NCBI GenBank assembly: GCA_963724135.1
Contig: CAVRTA010000006.1
Coordinates: 1,178,001-1,242,000 of the forward strand
Direction: 5' to 3'
From: DATLGB01 sp963724135
GTDB lineage: Bacteria; Actinomycetota; Thermoleophilia; Solirubrobacterales; Solirubrobacteraceae
Length of the DNA: 64,000 bases
This document shows positions 7,350 to 15,355 of this stretch, piece by piece. The notes under the pieces were generated by a model. The model was not told where the DNA came from and did not search any database. It saw only the letters and a list, made by a program, of their open reading frames with translations. Position numbers and translations under genes: made by a program. Position 1 is the first letter of the stretch. The number at the start of each line of letters is the position of its first letter.

Positions 7350-10221
7350 AGACCGAGACCGCCTGACCGCTCGCGGGCACGAACCGCACGGTCACCTTCA
7401 GCTTGCCACGCGGGCGACGGCGCAGCTTGACCGTGATGGTGCGCCGGCCGGGCGCGGTCGCCTTCGCGGTGCTCGACCCCAGACGCTTGCGCTTGCGCGT
7501 GACCTTCGCCGCCAGCCGGCCGGGCACGTTCACGCTGACGGTCGCCTTGAGACGCTTGCCCTTCACCCGCGGCCGGCCCACGAGCGTGATGCGTGCCGCC
7601 GGGGCCGGCGACGCCGTCGGCTCAGGGGACGGGCCGGGCGTCGTGGTCGGCGTCGGCGAGGGGTCCGGCCCGGGCGTCGTGACCGGGTGACCCGGAAGCT
7701 CCTGACCATCGAGGGTCACCGCCGGCGGCTGGCCGGCGGCCCCGGACACGATGCGCAGCGTCCCCGTCGCCGGTCCGTACTCGATCTTCGCGCCCTCGGT
7801 CCCATCGCCCGGGACCGGGGTGTAGATGAACGTGCCGTTCGAGATCTGGAACTGGAGGTCGACCGGCGTGTCCTCATCGAGGACCACGAGCGTTTGGGGC
7901 GAGGCGTCGATCAGGTCGATCAGCTCTGCCGCGTCCGCCTCGTCGAGCGTCATGGACGCCCGACGCCGCGCGCGGGCCGGGGTCCTCCCGATGGTCGAGG
8001 ACTCGTACTGATACCAGCCGCCCTTAGCCGGACACGGCGTCGCGTCGAGCTTGAACGGCAGCCGGCCGGTGTCGAGGAAGCCCGTGTACGCGGTTCGGAG
8101 CTTGAGGTTGCCGGGGAGCGGGACATGGGCAACGTCGCAGGTGTACTGGACCCGGACCGGGTCGCCCAGCGGCGTCCCCCCGTCGCTCGTCGTCTGCGCC
8201 GCGCTGCGCAGGGGCACCGTCGCGTCGCCGTTGCGGAGCGTGCCCGTGACTACCAGGTTCCCCTGCCCCGCGACGAAGAACTCGAACTTCTCGATGGTGG
8301 GCACGCCCGCGCCCGCCACGACGCGGTAGTCGATCCACCCCTGGCGGTCGTAGAAGCCGTCGATCAGCGTGTTGTGATTGGTGAACGCACGCCCCAAGAG
8401 GTCGTAGTTGCCGCCGAGCACCGTGACGAAGTTTTTGACGCCGGCCTGGTTCTGCGCCTCGCCGTTGACGGAGAGCCAGGGGCCGAACTTGTCGCTCGGA
8501 TACAGGTGGTAGAGCCCGGCCAGGTTGCGCGCCAGCTCCTTCATCTCCGCGTTGTTGATCAGCACGTCCATCGCGGACGGCAGCGGCGACTCGATGCCGA
8601 AGGCGAGCGGGAAGATCGACTTCGGCGAACCCCAGTAGGGAGAGCCCGCCGTGAGCACCCGCGCCACGCGGGCACCACCGGCGCCCGCGATGTAGCTGCG
8701 GATCAGCAGCCCGCCGTAGGAGTGGCCGTAGAGGACTACGCGCCCGACGCCCTGCTCCTTCCACGGGCCCGGCCGTGCGAGTGCATCGGTGATGGCCTCG
8801 TCGAGCTTGGCGAAGGACTGCTGGGGCTCCTTGCGCCAGTCCCATCCGAACAGCGTCAGCCGCCCGTCGGGCTCGTCGAGGTCGAGCCGCAGCCAGTCCG
8901 CCGTGGTCTTGTAGACGCTGCTGCCGAGGACCGTCTCGACGATCGTGCCGTCGGGGGCGGCGTCGGAACACCCCGCGTTGCTCGTGCCGCTCGGCGCGAG
9001 CGCCATGCTGGTCAGGTTCTCGAACGGCAGGTCCGGCCACAGCGTGTCGCTCGCGCCGCACATGATTTTCGAGCCGAGGAAGCCGGGGATGAAGATCACC
9101 GGGAGCGTCTGCGGCTGGATGTCGTAGGCCATCCGCCCGACGGGCGCGGGCGAGCCCAGCACCTTGGTCTCGCTCCAGGGCAGCATCATGCCGTCGGCCT
9201 GGGGATCGACGTCAGCGTCGGTGGGGTCGACCGGGTGGCCGACCAACCCACACGTCGTGACGCCGTGCACGCACCCGGAGATCATCAGCGTGTTGCGGTC
9301 CTGATAGCGCACGCGCGTGCTCTGTGCACCAAGAACGAGGTTCGTGGCACCCGTGGCCACATCTCCCTCGTGCACCTCGATCCCGAGCCCGCTGAGTGTC
9401 GAGTAGGTGAAGCGCTCGCCGTTCGGAGAGGCATCGAAGTCGAGAACGGGCGTGTTGGCGGGCGGCCCGATCGGCGTGACCGCGCCCGAAAGTCCGATCT
9501 TCGCCATCTGGGCCCCCTGCTGGCTGTTCGTCGAGCCGAGCAACTCCTGCTTCCCCGGGATCCACGCGAGCGCGTTGCCGACCTGCGTCCCACCGCCCGG
9601 GTACTCGGTGATCTTGACCTCGTTGCCGCCGAGCGCGTTGACCGTCCAGAGGTTGGTCCCCTCCTTCGGGTAGTCCACGTCGTCCGGGGTGGCCGCGACC
9701 GTGCGCACGAAGGCGATCGTGTTGCCGTTCGGACTCCACGTCGGGGCGACGTCGAAGCCGTCGTGCCCGAGCGCCGGCGGGCCGGGATCCAGGTCGGCGA
9801 AGCAGTCCGGCGGCTGCGTGACCTGGTGGACCGCACCGTTGCGGATGTCGTAGGTGAACACGGCGGTGTGCCAGATCTGCTGCGGGCAGTTGCCCGTGGC
9901 GTCGATCGACTTCGTGTAGGCGATCCGCGTCCCGTCGGGGGACCACGCCGGGGGGGACGGGTAGCCCAGCGATGTGCTCGTGTACGTCGACTTGTGGTAG
10001 GTCTGCGCCTCGATCGTGATGACGCCGTCGTTCGGGTCATCGAGGGTCTCGCCGGCCTTTGCGGGGTCCCAGACCTTCAGCGGCGCGGGCTCGGGGTCAC
10101 CCTGGCCCTCGATGTAGGCGACCTTGCCGGGCGATCCCTTATAGGTCGCCATGGCGGTAGCCGGCAGCAGCGCAAGGAAGCACACGCACGCGAGTCCCAA
10201 CCGTCCGGGGTTGCCTCCCAC
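7324..10221 (-). CDS. secreted LCAT-like lipase/acyltransferase with N-terminal TolB-type propeller and C-terminal basic tail
   Basis: 965 residues from ATG 10221. Layout: signal peptide (LGLACVCFLALLPATAMA); residues ~30-340 with WSPDGTRIAYT, WSPNGNTIAFV and similar TolB/WD40-like beta-propeller repeats; residues ~370-700 an alpha/beta hydrolase of the lecithin:cholesterol acyltransferase type (PVIFIPGFLGSKIMCG, GWDWRKEPQQ, nucleophile in GHSYGG, GSPYWGSPKS); a PGPDPSPTPTTTPGPS linker; and a ~100-residue Arg/Lys-rich beta-type domain (VKGKRLKATVSVNVPGRLAAK). It is probably an extracellular or wall-associated esterase/lipase. The catalytic Ser is visible; Asp and His were not assigned. The propeller-hydrolase fusion is unusual. 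Confidence 0.8.
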   Translation of the reverse strand: MGGNPGRLGLACVCFLALLPATAMATYKGSPGKVAYIEGQGDPEPAPLKVWDPAKAGETLDDPNDGVITIEAQTYHKSTYTSTSLGYPSPPAWSPDGTRIAYTKSIDATGNCPQQIWHTAVFTYDIRNGAVHQVTQPPDCFADLDPGPPALGHDGFDVAPTWSPNGNTIAFVRTVAATPDDVDYPKEGTNLWTVNALGGNEVKITEYPGGGTQVGNALAWIPGKQELLGSTNSQQGAQMAKIGLSGAVTPIGPPANTPVLDFDASPNGERFTYSTLSGLGIEVHEGDVATGATNLVLGAQSTRVRYQDRNTLMISGCVHGVTTCGLVGHPVDPTDADVDPQADGMMLPWSETKVLGSPAPVGRMAYDIQPQTLPVIFIPGFLGSKIMCGASDTLWPDLPFENLTSMALAPSGTSNAGCSDAAPDGTIVETVLGSSVYKTTADWLRLDLDEPDGRLTLFGWDWRKEPQQSFAKLDEAITDALARPGPWKEQGVGRVVLYGHSYGGLLIRSYIAGAGGARVARVLTAGSPYWGSPKSIFPLAFGIESPLPSAMDVLINNAEMKELARNLAGLYHLYPSDKFGPWLSVNGEAQNQAGVKNFVTVLGGNYDLLGRAFTNHNTLIDGFYDRQGWIDYRVVAGAGVPTIEKFEFFVAGQGNLVVTGTLRNGDATVPLRSAAQTTSDGGTPLGDPVRVQYTCDVAHVPLPGNLKLRTAYTGFLDTGRLPFKLDATPCPAKGGWYQYESSTIGRTPARARRRASMTLDEADAAELIDLIDASPQTLVVLDEDTPVDLQFQISNGTFIYTPVPGDGTEGAKIEYGPATGTLRIVSGAAGQPPAVTLDGQELPGHPVTTPGPDPSPTPTTTPGPSPEPTASPAPAARITLVGRPRVKGKRLKATVSVNVPGRLAAKVTRKRKRLGSSTAKATAPGRRTITVKLRRRPRGKLKVTVRFVPASGQAVSVSTTVKAPR

Positions 10222-10261
10222 GCGGCGACCCTAACCCGCCCGCGCGCTGACCACAAGTCGC

Positions 10262-12103
10262 TCATGCGCTAGCCGCCGCGCGCGCCCGCCGCGCCGCCCT
10301 GACGCGGTCCGTCTGCGAGAGGTCGGCCTTGCGCAGCCGAACGGCGCGCGGCGTCACCTCGACGCATTCGTCCGGGCGCAGGAACTCGAGCGCCTGGTCG
10401 AGCCCGACGTGCTTCTTCGGAACGAGCCGCACGAGCACGTCTGCGGTCGACGAGCGGATGTTGGTCAGGTGCTTCTCGCGCACGGCGTTGACGTCGAGGT
10501 CGTCCGAGCGCGAGTTCTCGCCCACGATCATCCCCTCGTAGACCTCGTCGCCCGGCTCGACGAACAGCGTCCCGCGCTCCTGGAGCTGATGGCAGGCGAA
10601 CGAGCTGACCGTGCCCGACCGGTCGGACACGAGCGCGCCGGTGGGCCGTGTGCGCAGCTCGCCGTGCCACGGCTCGTAGCGCTCGAACTGGTGGTGTGCG
10701 ATCCCGGTCCCGCGCGTCTCGGTGAGGAACTCCGTGCGGAAGCCGACCAGGCCGCGCGCCGGGACGAGGTAGTCCATCCGCACCCAGCCGGTGCCGTGGT
10801 TGACCATCGCCTCCATGCGCCCCTTGCGCAGCGCCAGCAGCTGGGTGACGACGCCGACGTACTCCTCGGGCACGTCGATGACCATCCGCTCGACGGGCTC
10901 ATGGACCTTGCCGTCGATCTCGCGCGTGACGACCTGGGGCTGGCCCACGGTGAGCTCGTAGCCCTCGCGGCGCATGATCTCGACGAGCACCGCGAGCTGG
11001 AGCTCGCCGCGGCCCTGGACCTCCCACGCGTCCGGGCGCTCGGTCGGCTCGACGCGCAGCGAGACGTTTCCGACCAGCTCCGCGTCGAGGCGCGCCTTGA
11101 CCTGGCGCGCGGTGAGCTTGTCGCCGTCCTGGCCCGCCGTCGGCGCCGTGTTGATGCCGATGACGACGCTCAGCGACGGCTCGTCGACGTGGATGACCGG
11201 CAGCGCTCGCGGGTCCTCGGGGTCGGCCAGCGTCTCGCCGATGGTGACGTCCTCGAGGCCGGCCAGCGCGACGATCTCCCCCGGCCCCGCCTCGTCGGTG
11301 GGCACGCGCTCGAGCGCGTCCGTGACGTACAGCTCCGACACCTTCGCGCGCGTGACCGTCTCGCCGTCGGCGCGGCACCAGGCGATGTCCTGACCGCGGC
11401 GCAGCGTGCCGTGGCGGATGCGGCAGATCGCCAGGCGGCCGAGGTAGGGCGACGCGTCGAGGTTGGTGACGTAGGCCTGCAGCGGGTGCTCGTCGTCGTA
11501 GGAGGGCGGCGGCACGTGCTCGACGAGCAGGTCGAGCAGCGGCTTGAGATCGGTTCCTTCGGCGCCTCGCTCAAGCGCTGCCCAACCCGCCTTCGCGTTG
11601 GTGTAGACGATCGGGAAGTCGAGCTGGTCCTCCTGCGCGTCGAGGTCCAGGAAGAGCTCCTCGACCTCGTGCACGACCTCCTCGATGCGCGCATCGGGGC
11701 GGTCGACCTTGTTGACGACGAGGATCACCGGCAGCCGCGCCTCCAGGGCCTTGCGCAGCACGAAGCGCGTCTGCGGCAGCGGGCCCTCGCTGGCGTCCAC
11801 GAGCAGCAGCACGCCGTCGACCATCGTGAGCGCGCGCTCGACCTCGCCGCCGAAGTCCGCGTGCCCGGGCGTGTCGACGATGTTGAGCTTCGTCGGGCCG
11901 TAGCGCACAGCCGTGTTCTTGGCCAGGATGGTGATGCCCTTCTCGCGCTCGAGATCCATCGAGTCCATGACGCGCTCGTCGACGTCCTGGTTCTCGCGGA
12001 AGGCGCCGTTCTGCCACAGCATCGCGTCGACGAGCGTCGTCTTGCCGTGGTCGACGTGCGCCACGATGGCGACGTTGCGGATGTCCTGGCGGCGCGTCAG
12101 CAT
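10262..12103 (-). CDS. typA: ribosome-associated translational GTPase TypA/BipA
   Basis: 613 residues, full family length, from ATG 12103. G1 AHVDHGKTT (15-23), G2-region EREKGITI, G3 DTPGHADF and G4 NKVDRPDA are all present. Then come an EF-Tu-like domain 2, EF-G domain III/V folds and the BipA-specific C-terminal domain (FEPGDEVYEGMIVGENSRSDDLDVN). TypA is a GTPase that binds the 70S ribosome and helps 50S assembly and stress or cold growth. The start lies 24 bp from the GTG of the divergent small membrane protein gene. There is 40 bp between its stop and the start of the lipase gene on the same strand. Confidence 0.97.
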   Translation of the reverse strand: MLTRRQDIRNVAIVAHVDHGKTTLVDAMLWQNGAFRENQDVDERVMDSMDLEREKGITILAKNTAVRYGPTKLNIVDTPGHADFGGEVERALTMVDGVLLLVDASEGPLPQTRFVLRKALEARLPVILVVNKVDRPDARIEEVVHEVEELFLDLDAQEDQLDFPIVYTNAKAGWAALERGAEGTDLKPLLDLLVEHVPPPSYDDEHPLQAYVTNLDASPYLGRLAICRIRHGTLRRGQDIAWCRADGETVTRAKVSELYVTDALERVPTDEAGPGEIVALAGLEDVTIGETLADPEDPRALPVIHVDEPSLSVVIGINTAPTAGQDGDKLTARQVKARLDAELVGNVSLRVEPTERPDAWEVQGRGELQLAVLVEIMRREGYELTVGQPQVVTREIDGKVHEPVERMVIDVPEEYVGVVTQLLALRKGRMEAMVNHGTGWVRMDYLVPARGLVGFRTEFLTETRGTGIAHHQFERYEPWHGELRTRPTGALVSDRSGTVSSFACHQLQERGTLFVEPGDEVYEGMIVGENSRSDDLDVNAVREKHLTNIRSSTADVLVRLVPKKHVGLDQALEFLRPDECVEVTPRAVRLRKADLSQTDRVRAARRARAAASA

Positions 12104-12127
12104 CGCTTCGAGCCTAGGCTTGAGGCG

Positions 12128-12361
12128 GTGACCACGGTCCTGTCGCTGTTCGCCATGGGGGCGGTCGTGCTCTACACGAGCTTCACTCTCATCGCCGGCG
12201 TCTCACCCGCCGACGCGGCCACCGCCACCGGCGTGACCGCGGTCCTGGCCGCATTGCTGTTCATGCGCTATGTGCGGCTCGACTACGAGCTGCGCAGCCA
12301 GGCGGGAGACCCGCTGCTGCGGCTGCGCCGCAACCGCCAGCGCGAGCGTCGCGGCTTCTAG
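12128..12361 (+). CDS. small two-helix membrane protein
   Basis: 77 residues from GTG 12128. Two hydrophobic helices are evident (VLSLFAMGAVVLYTSFTLIAGV and ATGVTAVLAALLFMRYV), followed by a basic tail ending LRRNRQRERRGF. No family recognised. It is divergent from typA. Its stop TAG is part of a CTAG that begins a 42-bp inverted repeat shared with the convergent anti-sigma-like gene. Confidence 0.65.
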   Translation: MTTVLSLFAMGAVVLYTSFTLIAGVSPADAATATGVTAVLAALLFMRYVRLDYELRSQAGDPLLRLRRNRQRERRGF

Positions 12362-12399
12362 TGCCGTGAGTTGTTAGTTCGGGCGACTCACTGCACTAG
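12358..12399. repeat. 42-bp CTAG-bounded inverted repeat between convergent stop codons (contains family B arms)
   Basis: Arms CTAGTGCCGTGAGTTG and, on the other strand, CTAGTGCAGTGAGTCG (14 of 16 identical) enclose a short spacer. The CTAG at each end supplies the TAG stop codon of the gene on that side (12359-12361 forward, 12396-12398 reverse). It has GTGAGT(C/T)G / CGACTCAC in common with the repeat at 3046. It could act as a bidirectional terminator, but lacks a T-tract. A miniature inserted element is the alternative. Confidence 0.7.
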
Positions 12400-12992
12400 G
12401 GCGCCAGCAACCGGCGCGCGCGCTCGTACTTCAAGCCGCGGCCCTCGAGGCGCAGCAGGAGGTTCCCGCGCTCGACGAGCAGCGAGGGCCGCGACGTGCG
12501 GCCCTCCTGGACCTCGCCGTCCGGACCCAGGTAGAGGAAGAAGTGGCGGCCGGGGAAGAAGGCGCCGCCGGGGACGCGATGCACGTCGCCGGGTTCCTGG
12601 ATGCTCTTCTGAATGAGGATGCGATCGAGCGCACCCTCGAGCTCGAACAGCCGCAGGCGCCCGTAGCGCAGCTCGATGCGGCCCGGGCGGGCGCGCAACT
12701 CGTCCGGCGCCCCCAGGGCCGGCGGGAGCACAGGCGCGAACCCGGCGATGCGCTCGGCCTCGGCGAGGGTCACCGGCTCGTCCGGCGCCGGCGTCGGGAC
12801 TGCGGGCGGCGGTCCCACGCGCACCTCCACCGACCGCAGCCCGAAGAAGTCCGTCACCGCCGCGACCGCGGCCGCCGGGACGAGCAGCGTCGCCGCGATG
12901 GCGGCGACGAGCGGCCAGCGGCGCGGGCGTGGCCCGATGCGCGCCAGCACGGCCGGCGCGACGTCCGGGGTCTGCGGCCACTCGTAGTTCAC
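12396..12992 (-). CDS. membrane-anchored probable anti-sigma factor partner
   Basis: 198 residues from GTG 12992. A short N-terminal cytosolic part (VNYEWPQTPDVAPAVLARIGPRPRR) precedes one transmembrane helix (WPLVAAIAATLLVPAAAVAAV). An extracytoplasmic domain of ~140 residues follows (LAEAERIAGFAPVLPPAL ... FFLYLGPDGEVQEGR). Its GTG overlaps the TGA of the ECF sigma gene by 4 bp, so the two are translationally coupled. That position and topology suggest it controls the sigma factor. No zinc-binding HxxxCxxC motif is visible, so it is not a ZAS-type anti-sigma factor. Confidence 0.7.
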   Translation of the reverse strand: MNYEWPQTPDVAPAVLARIGPRPRRWPLVAAIAATLLVPAAAVAAVTDFFGLRSVEVRVGPPPAVPTPAPDEPVTLAEAERIAGFAPVLPPALGAPDELRARPGRIELRYGRLRLFELEGALDRILIQKSIQEPGDVHRVPGGAFFPGRHFFLYLGPDGEVQEGRTSRPSLLVERGNLLLRLEGRGLKYERARRLLAP

Positions 12993-13504
12993 GCCAGCTC
13001 CTCCCGCAGCCGGGCGAGACCGCGCGACAGCCGCGACTTCACCGTGCCCGGGCGGCAGCCGAGCGCCGCCGCCGTCTCCGCCTCGGAGAGCTCGAGCACG
13101 TGCCGCAGCAGGACGACCTCCCGGTGGGGCGCTTCCAGCCGGTCCAGGGCGGCGGACAGCTCCGCGGCCGTGTACTCGGGCAGCCGGGCGTCCGTCGCCA
13201 CCGCGGCCGCGACCTGCGCGGCGAGATGCTCGCGGCGCCCCGCGGCCCGGCGCCGGTTGCGCGCCTCGTTGGCGACGATCCGCAGCAGCCAGGGCCGCCA
13301 CGGCGCTCCCGCGCGGAAGCGCCACAGCGCGTTGTACGCCTTCACGAACGCCTCCTGGGTCGCATCCTCGGCCTCGGCGGAATCACGGCACAGCGCGTAA
13401 GCGGTGCGAAACGCGACCTGCTGATGGCGGCGGACGAGCAGGCCGTATGCATCGCGGTCACCGGATCGCGCACGCCTGACGAGCTCGCCGTCGCCGACTT
13501 CCAC
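12989..13504 (-). CDS. ECF-type RNA polymerase sigma factor
   Basis: 171 residues from ATG 13504. Region 2 is seen in GLLVRRHQQVAFRTAYALCRDSAEAEDATQEAFVKAYNAL, including the -10 recognition helix. Region 4 ends the protein (LEAPHREVVLLRHVLELSEAETAAALGCRPGTVKSRLSRGLARLREEL), with a clear helix-turn-helix for the -35 element. It directs RNA polymerase to a small regulon, probably in answer to an envelope signal relayed by the coupled downstream membrane protein. Confidence 0.95.
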   Translation of the reverse strand: MEVGDGELVRRARSGDRDAYGLLVRRHQQVAFRTAYALCRDSAEAEDATQEAFVKAYNALWRFRAGAPWRPWLLRIVANEARNRRRAAGRREHLAAQVAAAVATDARLPEYTAAELSAALDRLEAPHREVVLLRHVLELSEAETAAALGCRPGTVKSRLSRGLARLREELA

Positions 13505-13517
13505 TAACCGGGCATCG

Positions 13518-13622
13518 TCATGCGTCGAGGGCCGCGGGCCGCACGGGCCGGCGTCCGGGGACCTTGGCCTGGGCGGGCGGAGCGAGCGCTAGGAGGAGGG
13601 CGAGAGGGAGTAGGCGTCGCAT
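13518..13622 (-). CDS. possible short secreted peptide
   Basis: 34 residues from ATG 13622: MRRLLPLALLLALAPPAQAK then VPGRRPVRPAALDA. It is a textbook signal peptide with an AQA cleavage site, and then only 14-15 residues. It lies between the conserved hypothetical gene (overlap 34 bp) and the sigma gene on the same strand. It may be a truncated or frameshifted secreted protein, or a chance reading frame. Low certainty. Confidence 0.3.
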   Translation of the reverse strand: MRRLLPLALLLALAPPAQAKVPGRRPVRPAALDA

Positions 13623-14152
13623 GCCGGTGTTACACCGGCCGCGCTCGATGCGTTCCCGAGCAGTGCCGTCTCGTCGCGCGGCGACGGCCTGCCGCCGTCC
13701 GCGAGCAGGGCGTCGAGCAGGGCGAAGCCGGCCTGCGGATCGCCGCCCGCGATCGCCTGGCGCGCCGCCCACTCGGGCGCTCCGTGACGCAGACGCAGGG
13801 CGGGCCGGATACCGATCAGCACCGCGATCCGCAGCCGCGTCAGCGGCCCGGCGTGGTCGTGGCCGCAGGCGAAGCGCAGGCAGCGCCGGCGCCGCGCGGC
13901 GGCCACCCTCCGGGGCGCCCGCGTCCCGACAACCGCCGCCGCGTAGGGGCGCAGCTCCTGCCGGCCGGCATGACCGAGGCGGTCGTTGAACGAGCGCAGG
14001 AACGATCCGATCACCGGGTCGGCGCAGCGCGGGCGATCGGAGAACGGTTCCCCTGCGAGCATCGAAGCGAGCTCCATCACGCAGGCGCCCTCGGTCGGGG
14101 ACTTGTGCCGACCCGCCGACAGCCGAACCGTCTGGTGGCTCACCCCCGCCAT
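13589..14152 (-). CDS. conserved hypothetical actinobacterial protein
   Basis: 187 residues from ATG 14152. The N-terminal third (GRHKSPTEGACVMELASMLAGEPFSDRPRCADPVIGSFLRSFNDRLGHAGRQELRPYAAAVVGTR) resembles a widespread actinobacterial protein of unknown function, often recognised by an HxSPxxGxCVMELAS motif. The remainder is Arg/Ala-rich. No catalytic motif is apparent. The family resemblance is from memory. The role is unknown. Confidence 0.65.
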   Translation of the reverse strand: MAGVSHQTVRLSAGRHKSPTEGACVMELASMLAGEPFSDRPRCADPVIGSFLRSFNDRLGHAGRQELRPYAAAVVGTRAPRRVAAARRRRCLRFACGHDHAGPLTRLRIAVLIGIRPALRLRHGAPEWAARQAIAGGDPQAGFALLDALLADGGRPSPRDETALLGNASSAAGVTPACDAYSLSPSS

Positions 14153-14191
14153 GCGCGCCCTTTACCCGCAGCAACGGCGCGCGATGCGTGA

Positions 14192-15325
14192 TCAGCTCAC
14201 ACTCACCTTGCCACTGTCAACCCTGAGCGAGCGCTCGCCGCGCAGCAGCGCGAGCAGCTCGTCGCCGACCAGCTCGCGACGCCAGCCCTGCAGCGTGCGC
14301 ACCGGTGGCGGCTCGGAGTCGCGCCGGACCGCGACGACGATCGGGGTGAGGTCGGCGCGCGCCGCGATCAGCTCGTAGGCGAGTCCGGCCTCCACCGCGC
14401 GTGCGCGCACCAGGGACTCGGCCAGGGCGATGACCGGGCCGTCGCCGGTCTCGGTGTGCAGGCGCTCCTCCGCCTCGAGGCGGATCGGCTCGGCACGGCG
14501 GCCGCGCTCGATCGCGTCGATGATGTCCGGGCCGCGCCGCCGCTGGACGTCGGGCGGGAGACCGCGGATGCTCGCCAGGCCCTTGCGGTCGCGCGGCGCG
14601 CGCTTGGCCAGTTCGACGACCGACGGATCGCGCAGCACCGAGCCGACGGGACGGTCCTCGCGTTCGGCGGTGCGCTCGCGCCAGGCGGTGAGCTCGCGCG
14701 CGATCGCCCGCTCGCGTGGGTCGAGGCCGGTCGAGCGCGGGAGCCGCCGCCACAGCAGGTCGGGGTCGCGGTCGTCGGTCGCGTTGGCGATCGCGAGGCA
14801 CTCCTCGCGCGCCCACTCCAGCCGCTCCGTGGCGCTCAGTCGCGACTGGATCTCGTCGGCGAGCGGCAGCAGGTGCTCGACGTCCTCGGCCGCGTAGGAC
14901 AACTGCTCCTCCGTCAGCGGCCGCTGATCCCAGCGCGTGAAGGAGGCGGACTTCTTCAGGCGGATGCGCAACACGTCGTTGAGCAGGCCGAGGTAGCCGG
15001 CCTGCGCGGAGAAGCCCGCGAACCCGGCGGCGACCTGGGTGTCGAAGACGTTGGTGACGTCGGTCCCCCACGCGCGGCGCAGCAGCGCGACGTCCTGGCG
15101 CCCGGCGTGCAGGATGATCTCGACGCCGGGGTCGGCCAGGCAGTCCGCGAGCGGCGCCGGGTCGAACTCCGGGCCCCCGATCGGGTCGAAGATCACGATC
15201 TCCGTTCCGACGACGACCTGCACCAGACACAGCAGCGGCCGGTACCGGCCCTCGGGCATGAACTCGGTGTCGATGCCGAGCCGTCCCTCGGCACGCGCCC
15301 GCTCTGCCAGACCCGCCACGTCCAT
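14192..15325 (-). CDS. rnd: ribonuclease D
   Basis: 377 residues from ATG 15325. The DEDDy 3'-5' exonuclease domain shows GIDTEFMPEGRY (Exo I, first Asp and Glu), IILHAGRQDVALL (Exo II Asp) and SYAAEDVEHLLPLAD (Exo III, Tyr and Asp). HRDC-type helical domains follow (TAWRERTAEREDRPVGSVLRDPSVVELAKRAP and on). RNase D trims the 3' ends of tRNA precursors and small stable RNAs. It is divergent from the WES/DGAT gene, with ~30 bp between starts. Confidence 0.95.
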   Translation of the reverse strand: MDVAGLAERARAEGRLGIDTEFMPEGRYRPLLCLVQVVVGTEIVIFDPIGGPEFDPAPLADCLADPGVEIILHAGRQDVALLRRAWGTDVTNVFDTQVAAGFAGFSAQAGYLGLLNDVLRIRLKKSASFTRWDQRPLTEEQLSYAAEDVEHLLPLADEIQSRLSATERLEWAREECLAIANATDDRDPDLLWRRLPRSTGLDPRERAIARELTAWRERTAEREDRPVGSVLRDPSVVELAKRAPRDRKGLASIRGLPPDVQRRRGPDIIDAIERGRRAEPIRLEAEERLHTETGDGPVIALAESLVRARAVEAGLAYELIAARADLTPIVVAVRRDSEPPPVRTLQGWRRELVGDELLALLRGERSLRVDSGKVSVS

Positions 15326-15355
15326 GTGCGCGCAACCCTAGGGTTTGGCACAGGG

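Noticed and set aside
7687..10272. 861-codon open frame opposite the lipase gene
   Set aside because: Low-complexity Arg/Asp/Val/Gly content and no start site; the other strand has a signal peptide and hydrolase motifs.
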